From: Lachnospira sp. UBA3790
GTDB lineage: Bacteria > Bacillota > Clostridia > Lachnospirales > Lachnospiraceae
NCBI GenBank assembly: GCA_002369135.1
Contig: DFEY01000001.1
Coordinates: forward strand, 124,001 to 188,000
DNA length: 64,000 bases
Direction of reading: 5' to 3'
A program made the position numbers and the translations under genes. Shown here piece after piece: positions 60,616 through 64,000 of the stretch; positions within the stretch are counted from its first letter, which is position 1; each line of letters opens with the position of its first letter. Below the pieces are notes generated by a model. It worked only from the letters and a program-made list of their open reading frames with translations, had not been told where the DNA came from and did not search any database.

Positions 60616-60647
60616 TCTTTGACGAAGGAAAATTTAAGGAGGTTATT

Positions 60648-60956
60648 ATGGAAGTATTAAATGTAACATTAGATAATTTTGAAGAAGAAGTATTGAAATC
60701 AGATGTACCAGTATTGGTGGACTTTTGGGCTAGTTGGTGCGGACCATGTAAGATGATGGGACCAGTAGTGGACGAAGTGGCTGCAGAAGCTGACGGCTTC
60801 AAAGTGGCAAAGGTAAATGTAGATGACAACCAAGGTCTAGCAGTTAGATATAACATCCAATCAATCCCTTGCCTAGTTGTTTTCAAAAACGGCGAGGAAG
60901 CAAACAGAAGCGTTGGTGTTATTTCAAAAGACGAAGTGGTAGACCTAGTTAAATAA
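60648..60956 (+). CDS. trxA: Thioredoxin
   Basis: The 102-residue protein has the WCGPC active site (residues 30-34) and the cis-proline SIPCLVVF. It has one extra Cys next to the cis-proline. ATG behind AAGGAGG. It reduces the peroxidase upstream and is itself recharged by the reductase encoded next. Confidence 0.95.
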   Translation: MEVLNVTLDNFEEEVLKSDVPVLVDFWASWCGPCKMMGPVVDEVAAEADGFKVAKVNVDDNQGLAVRYNIQSIPCLVVFKNGEEANRSVGVISKDEVVDLVK

Positions 60957-60979
60957 GAAGTAACTTTTACATTGAAGAT

Positions 60980-61005
60980 TCATGTGGGCACTGATTGGTG
61001 CCCGC
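60980..61005 (+). other. Hairpin between trxA and trxB
   Basis: GTGGGCAC-TGATT-GGTGCCCGC gives a short GC-rich stem between the two genes and no T run. It may set the ratio of the two proteins by RNA stability. Confidence 0.4.
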
Positions 61006-61028
61006 GTAATCTATTTAAGGAGAAGATC

Positions 61029-61925
61029 ATGTACGATATTATTGTTATAGGCGCGGGACCTGCGGGTTTATCAGCTGCCATATATGCAAGAAGAAGTGGT
61101 AAGACTGTTTTAGTCTTGGAGGAATCCACATACGGCGGTCAAATAGTGAACACACCTGATGTGGAAAACTATCCAGGCATCGCTCACGTTTCAGGTTTCG
61201 ATTTTGCAACAAACCTTTACAACCAGGCAAAGGACTTTGGCGCGGAATTCAAATTTGAAAAAGCTATCGGTGTGGAAGACGGCGAAGTGAAGAAGGTAAA
61301 AACTCCAAACGGCGAGTATGAATCAAAGGCAGTCATTATTGCAACTGGTGCAAAGAACAGAAAACTCGGCTTAGACAATGAAGAGTCTATGATTGGAAAG
61401 GGAGTTTCATATTGCGCAACTTGCGACGGAATGTTTTTCAGAGATAAAAACGTGGCAGTGAACGGTGGTGGAAACACAGCTTTGGAAGATGCGTTCTTCT
61501 TATCAAATTATTGTAAGAAGGTTTACGTTATTCATAGACGTGATGAATTCCGTGGCGACGCAAAAGACGTAGAGAAACTCCGCGGCAAAGAAAATGTTGA
61601 GTTCGTTTTAGATTCGACAGTGGCTGAGATTATTACTAGCGATGATCACGTGTCTGGCGTTAAAGTTAAAAACAAAAAGACCGAAGAAGAAAGAGTATTA
61701 GATGTTGATGGATTGTTTGTAGCAATAGGACAAGTCCCAAATAATGAAGACTTCAAAGACATTGTGGAACTTGAAAACGGTTATGTAAAAGCCTTAGAAG
61801 ATTGTAAAACAAAAACACCTGGCATCTTTGTAGCAGGCGATTGTAGAACAAAGGGCGTTCGTCAGTTGGCAACAGCTGCAGCGGACGGGGCGATAGCTGG
61901 AATCGCTGCTAGCCAGTATGTATAA
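61029..61925 (+). CDS. trxB: Thioredoxin reductase
   Basis: The 298-residue flavoprotein has the FAD motif GAGPAGLSAAIYARRSG (from residue 8), the redox-active CATC (about residues 133-136, CATCDGMF), and NAD(P)H-binding GGGNTAL followed by HRRDEFRG. The C-terminal GDCRTKGVRQLATAAADGAIAG closes FAD binding. ATG 61029 follows TAAGGAGAAG; an earlier in-frame ATG is inside the hairpin region. It ends the redox operon. Confidence 0.95.
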   Translation: MYDIIVIGAGPAGLSAAIYARRSGKTVLVLEESTYGGQIVNTPDVENYPGIAHVSGFDFATNLYNQAKDFGAEFKFEKAIGVEDGEVKKVKTPNGEYESKAVIIATGAKNRKLGLDNEESMIGKGVSYCATCDGMFFRDKNVAVNGGGNTALEDAFFLSNYCKKVYVIHRRDEFRGDAKDVEKLRGKENVEFVLDSTVAEIITSDDHVSGVKVKNKKTEEERVLDVDGLFVAIGQVPNNEDFKDIVELENGYVKALEDCKTKTPGIFVAGDCRTKGVRQLATAAADGAIAGIAASQYV

Positions 61926-61973
61926 AATGAAACCGCTAGCATAACTAAAGCACTAGTACGTTCGGCGGTGGAT

Positions 61974-63293
61974 ATGTATAATAAAAATATGAAAAAGATG
62001 GCAAGAAAGATTATTTCATTAATAATAGCAGTAGCGTTACTAATTAGTAGCGCTACTTTTTCTGTTCAAGCAAAGAACTTAAAGCCAACAGATTCTGGTT
62101 GGAAATTAAAGTGGAGCGACGAATTCAACGGCAAAAGTTTGAACGAAGATGTTTGGACATATGATATAGGAACAGGATTTTCTGGTTGGGGAAACAACGA
62201 ACTAGAATCATACACGGACAGAAAAGAAAATGTTCGCGTGAAAAATGGAAAACTGATTATTCATGCGAAGAAAGAAAAGTATGGACTATCAGATTACACA
62301 TCTGGCCGTTTGAAGAGTACGAACAAAAAGAATTTTAAGTATGGAAAGATTGAAGCCAGAATGAAAGTGGTTGGCGGAAACCAGTCAGGTGTTTGGCCAG
62401 CATTTTGGATGATGGGTGATGACAGTTTGCCATGGCCAGCGTGCGGCGAACTAGACATAATGGAACATGCTAACGACCGCCCTTATGCATCAGGAGCTAT
62501 TCACTGGATGGCGCGAAGCACAAACATGATGTACAGCGGAATGTTCAACGACCATGTATACAAATATCCAGGCGGAAAGAATCAAGGCATCAACAAATGG
62601 CACACATACGGAATAGTCTGGGGTGCTAATCGAATCGATTGGTATGTAGACAATAAAGTTTACTTTTCTGCAAACCTTTACGACAGTAACGCCGATGAAT
62701 TCAGAGACCGCTTTTACTTTTTGCTCAACCTAGCAATCTCGAGTAACCAGACAGGCTACACTGGATTTACTGGTCCGAAGAAAAATTTCAAAAGCGCTAC
62801 TATGTATGTAGATTATGTTCGCGTTTATCAAAACAAAGATAAGTCATACATGAAAGCCAAACCTCAAAAGATTGTGGAGAGTAGTGAACTAGACACATTC
62901 GCTATTCAGTTTAATAAGAAAGAAGCAGCAGTTAGAATTAGATCTTATGTTCATCCAGAGATGAAAGGAAAGACCATTTCTACAAACGGACTAATCCTTG
63001 GTCTAAAGAGTACAGATGGGAAAGACGATACTGGAATAACAGAAAAAGATTTGAATGTAGACAACGACGAAGGCTTCATTAAAGTTTTCCAAAACGATTC
63101 CGAAGATCTAGAAAACTTGGATTTACAAGAACATACATCTGCCACCTACTTCAACACAGACCTAATCTTTGAAGATGGCCTAAAGAAACACTCTAAGGCG
63201 AAGTACTATGTCCGCCCATACGCAATAATGGAAGACGGCCAGTACTTATACGGAAAAGTAAAACTAATCGACATAAAAGCTTTGAACCAATAA
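61974..63293 (+). CDS. Secreted GH16 beta-glucanase
   Basis: The 439-residue protein has a signal peptide (ending near VQAKN) and a GH16 catalytic domain (~45-285) with the nucleophile and acid/base glutamates in GELDIMEHAN. The surrounding residues (FSGWGNNELESYT, KYGKIEARMKV) fit the laminarinase/lichenase branch. A C-terminal ~150-residue region is not recognised. It would hydrolyse beta-1,3 or mixed-link glucans outside the cell. The start is uncertain among ATG 61974, ATG 61989 and GTG 61968, since no strong ribosome site is present. Confidence 0.88.
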   Translation: MYNKNMKKMARKIISLIIAVALLISSATFSVQAKNLKPTDSGWKLKWSDEFNGKSLNEDVWTYDIGTGFSGWGNNELESYTDRKENVRVKNGKLIIHAKKEKYGLSDYTSGRLKSTNKKNFKYGKIEARMKVVGGNQSGVWPAFWMMGDDSLPWPACGELDIMEHANDRPYASGAIHWMARSTNMMYSGMFNDHVYKYPGGKNQGINKWHTYGIVWGANRIDWYVDNKVYFSANLYDSNADEFRDRFYFLLNLAISSNQTGYTGFTGPKKNFKSATMYVDYVRVYQNKDKSYMKAKPQKIVESSELDTFAIQFNKKEAAVRIRSYVHPEMKGKTISTNGLILGLKSTDGKDDTGITEKDLNVDNDEGFIKVFQNDSEDLENLDLQEHTSATYFNTDLIFEDGLKKHSKAKYYVRPYAIMEDGQYLYGKVKLIDIKALNQ

Positions 63294-63334
63294 AGAAAAG
63301 AGTTAAGAATCTAAAAAATAAAAACAGAGTATAC

Positions 63335-63397
63335 AAAAAAGAAAAGTATGAAGGTAACGAACGATTTTAAGTGAGTACCTTTATACTTTTCTTTTTT
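63335..63397. terminator. Bidirectional terminator between GH16 and DtxR-like genes
   Basis: A long stem (63335-63356 with 63376-63397, one bulged pair) with A/T ends serves both converging genes. Confidence 0.88.
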
Positions 63398-63411
63398 GAA
63401 TAATAATTATT

Positions 63412-63780
63412 TTATTTTAGATTCTTGACTCTTTTCTTAAGTGCCTCGAAGCTTTCTTGGCTGATTACATGTTCAATTTTACATGCGTCGTCTACGGCAA
63501 TATCTTCTGGCACTCCAATCTTAATCAAATATTCCGATAAGAATTGATGCCTCTCGTAAATCATTTCCGCAATCTCTTTGCCGGCAGGAGTGAGAGTGAT
63601 ATAACCTTTCTCATCTACCTCTATATATTTTTTCTCGCGCAAATGTTTCATGCCAACACTAACACTAGACTTTTTAAAGCCTAGATCGTTTGCCACATCC
63701 ACTGAGCGCACGTGTTCTTTTTCTTTGCCGAGGACTAATATAGTCTCTAAATACATTTCTTGTGATTCGTTACTCTGCAT
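63412..63780 (-). CDS. DtxR/MntR-type metal-dependent regulator (short form)
   Basis: The 122-residue protein has the winged HTH (EMYLETILVLGKEKEHVRSVDVANDLGFKKSSVSVGMKHLREKKYI) and metal-binding helix residues (EIAEMIYERHQFL...HVISQE). It lacks the SH3-like third domain, like MntR and short IdeR proteins. It probably represses the divergent feoA gene and its own under iron or manganese repletion. Confidence 0.88.
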   Translation of the reverse strand: MQSNESQEMYLETILVLGKEKEHVRSVDVANDLGFKKSSVSVGMKHLREKKYIEVDEKGYITLTPAGKEIAEMIYERHQFLSEYLIKIGVPEDIAVDDACKIEHVISQESFEALKKRVKNLK

Positions 63781-63831
63781 AATTACCTCTTCCGTTCACT
63801 GCTTTAATGATTATAACACGAGAAAAAAATG

Positions 63832-63884
63832 TTGACAATTGAAAAAAGTTAGTCTATACTAACTGTGAGTTAGGACAGACTAAC
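63832..63884 (+). promoter_or_regulatory. feoA promoter with two DtxR-like boxes
   Basis: TTGACA (63832-63837), 17 bp, TATACT (63855-63860). GTTAGT-CTAT-ACTAAC (63848-63863) covers the -10, and GTTAG...CTAAC (63869-63884) starts 21 bp further, two helical turns. The form fits iron-dependent repressor boxes. Confidence 0.8.
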
Positions 63885-63912
63885 CATTTTGTGTTGCTAT
63901 AAGGAGACAAAA

Positions 63913-64000
63913 ATGATGCCATTAACATTAGCAGATCCAGGAAAAGTAAATACAATTGTTAGAATTGGCGGAAAGCCAGAGATTAAAAAGCATTTAGAGA
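63913..64000 (+). CDS. feoA: FeoA-like ferrous iron transport protein (3' partial)
   Basis: Only the first 29 codons are present (MMPLTLADPGKVNTIVRIGG and on). This matches the SH3-like start of FeoA, which assists the FeoB transporter. ATG 63913 or 63916 behind AAGGAGAC. The regulator gene and boxes just upstream support iron control. Confidence 0.72.
   Translation, partial: MMPLTLADPGKVNTIVRIGGKPEIKKHLE

Noticed and set aside
1..64000. CRISPR arrays, rRNA or tRNA genes
   Set aside because: No regularly spaced repeats and no cloverleaf or rRNA-like conserved stretches were found by eye.

Overview
The window is about 64 kb of AT-rich DNA with a strong Firmicutes/Clostridia flavour: dense Shine-Dalgarno sites (AGGAGG), T-tailed hairpin terminators, BspA-type leucine-rich-repeat secreted proteins, a SpoVB-like flippase, DegV pairs and lysine-rich surface proteins. 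I infer a gut or rumen anaerobe of the Lachnospiraceae type. No rRNA, tRNA, CRISPR array or transposase was seen.

Layout. 1-1.83 kb: end of a cysteine-desulfurase-like gene and a stand-alone GMP synthase ATP-pyrophosphatase subunit. 1.9-11.2 kb: two adjacent envelope or export operons. The first holds a 38-residue membrane peptide, a small secreted protein, an ABC ATPase, an FtsX-type permease, a VanZ protein and a flippase. The second holds two half-size FtsX permeases and an ABC ATPase. 11.3-16.2 kb: aquaporin, amino-acid permease, two small membrane proteins and a secreted lipase-like protein. 16.5-23.7 kb: BspA-like LRR proteins, a AAA_14/DUF4143 ATPase, an AlbA_2 protein, a TM2 protein and an HTH regulator. 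23.8-33.9 kb: a defence island with a divergent HNH endonuclease, an RHH-like regulator, two overlapping C5 methyltransferases plus McrB-like and LlaJI/McrC-like subunits (a LlaJI/BsuMI-type restriction system), then an HTH protein with a putative PD-(D/E)XK core. 34-38.2 kb: an unusual cluster of a CbxX-type AAA protein, an unknown protein, a cytoplasmic LRR protein and a coiled-coil protein. 38.4-43.98 kb: small regulators, macro domain, Rieske oxygenase, flavin reductase and a secreted NlpC/P60-like protein. 44-48.6 kb: a small peptide, a large secreted SGNH/F5-8C protein and a divergent LysR regulator. 48.6-50.4 kb: a MerR regulator divergent from a FabD-like protein lacking its catalytic residues. 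50.6-64 kb: NSS transporter, nucleotidyltransferase, ABC fusion transporter, two DegV proteins, a peroxidase-MarR-thioredoxin-thioredoxin reductase redox operon, a GH16 glucanase and a DtxR-type regulator divergent from a partial feoA.

The most striking signal is a promoter repeated five times, all on the + strand (1919, 7876, 11064, 16331, 49468): TTGACC, exactly 19 bp, then a -10 element, with a near-palindromic CCTGGGGGTTACCCCCAGG filling the spacer. This is the geometry of MerR-activated promoters, and the one MerR regulator in the window lies beside the best copy. The proposed regulon joins two FtsX-type ABC systems, VanZ, a lipid-linked-precursor flippase, a dead FabD-like protein and three short transcripts that appear to end at hairpins. 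I read it as an envelope-stress or antimicrobial-response regulon; that function is inference.
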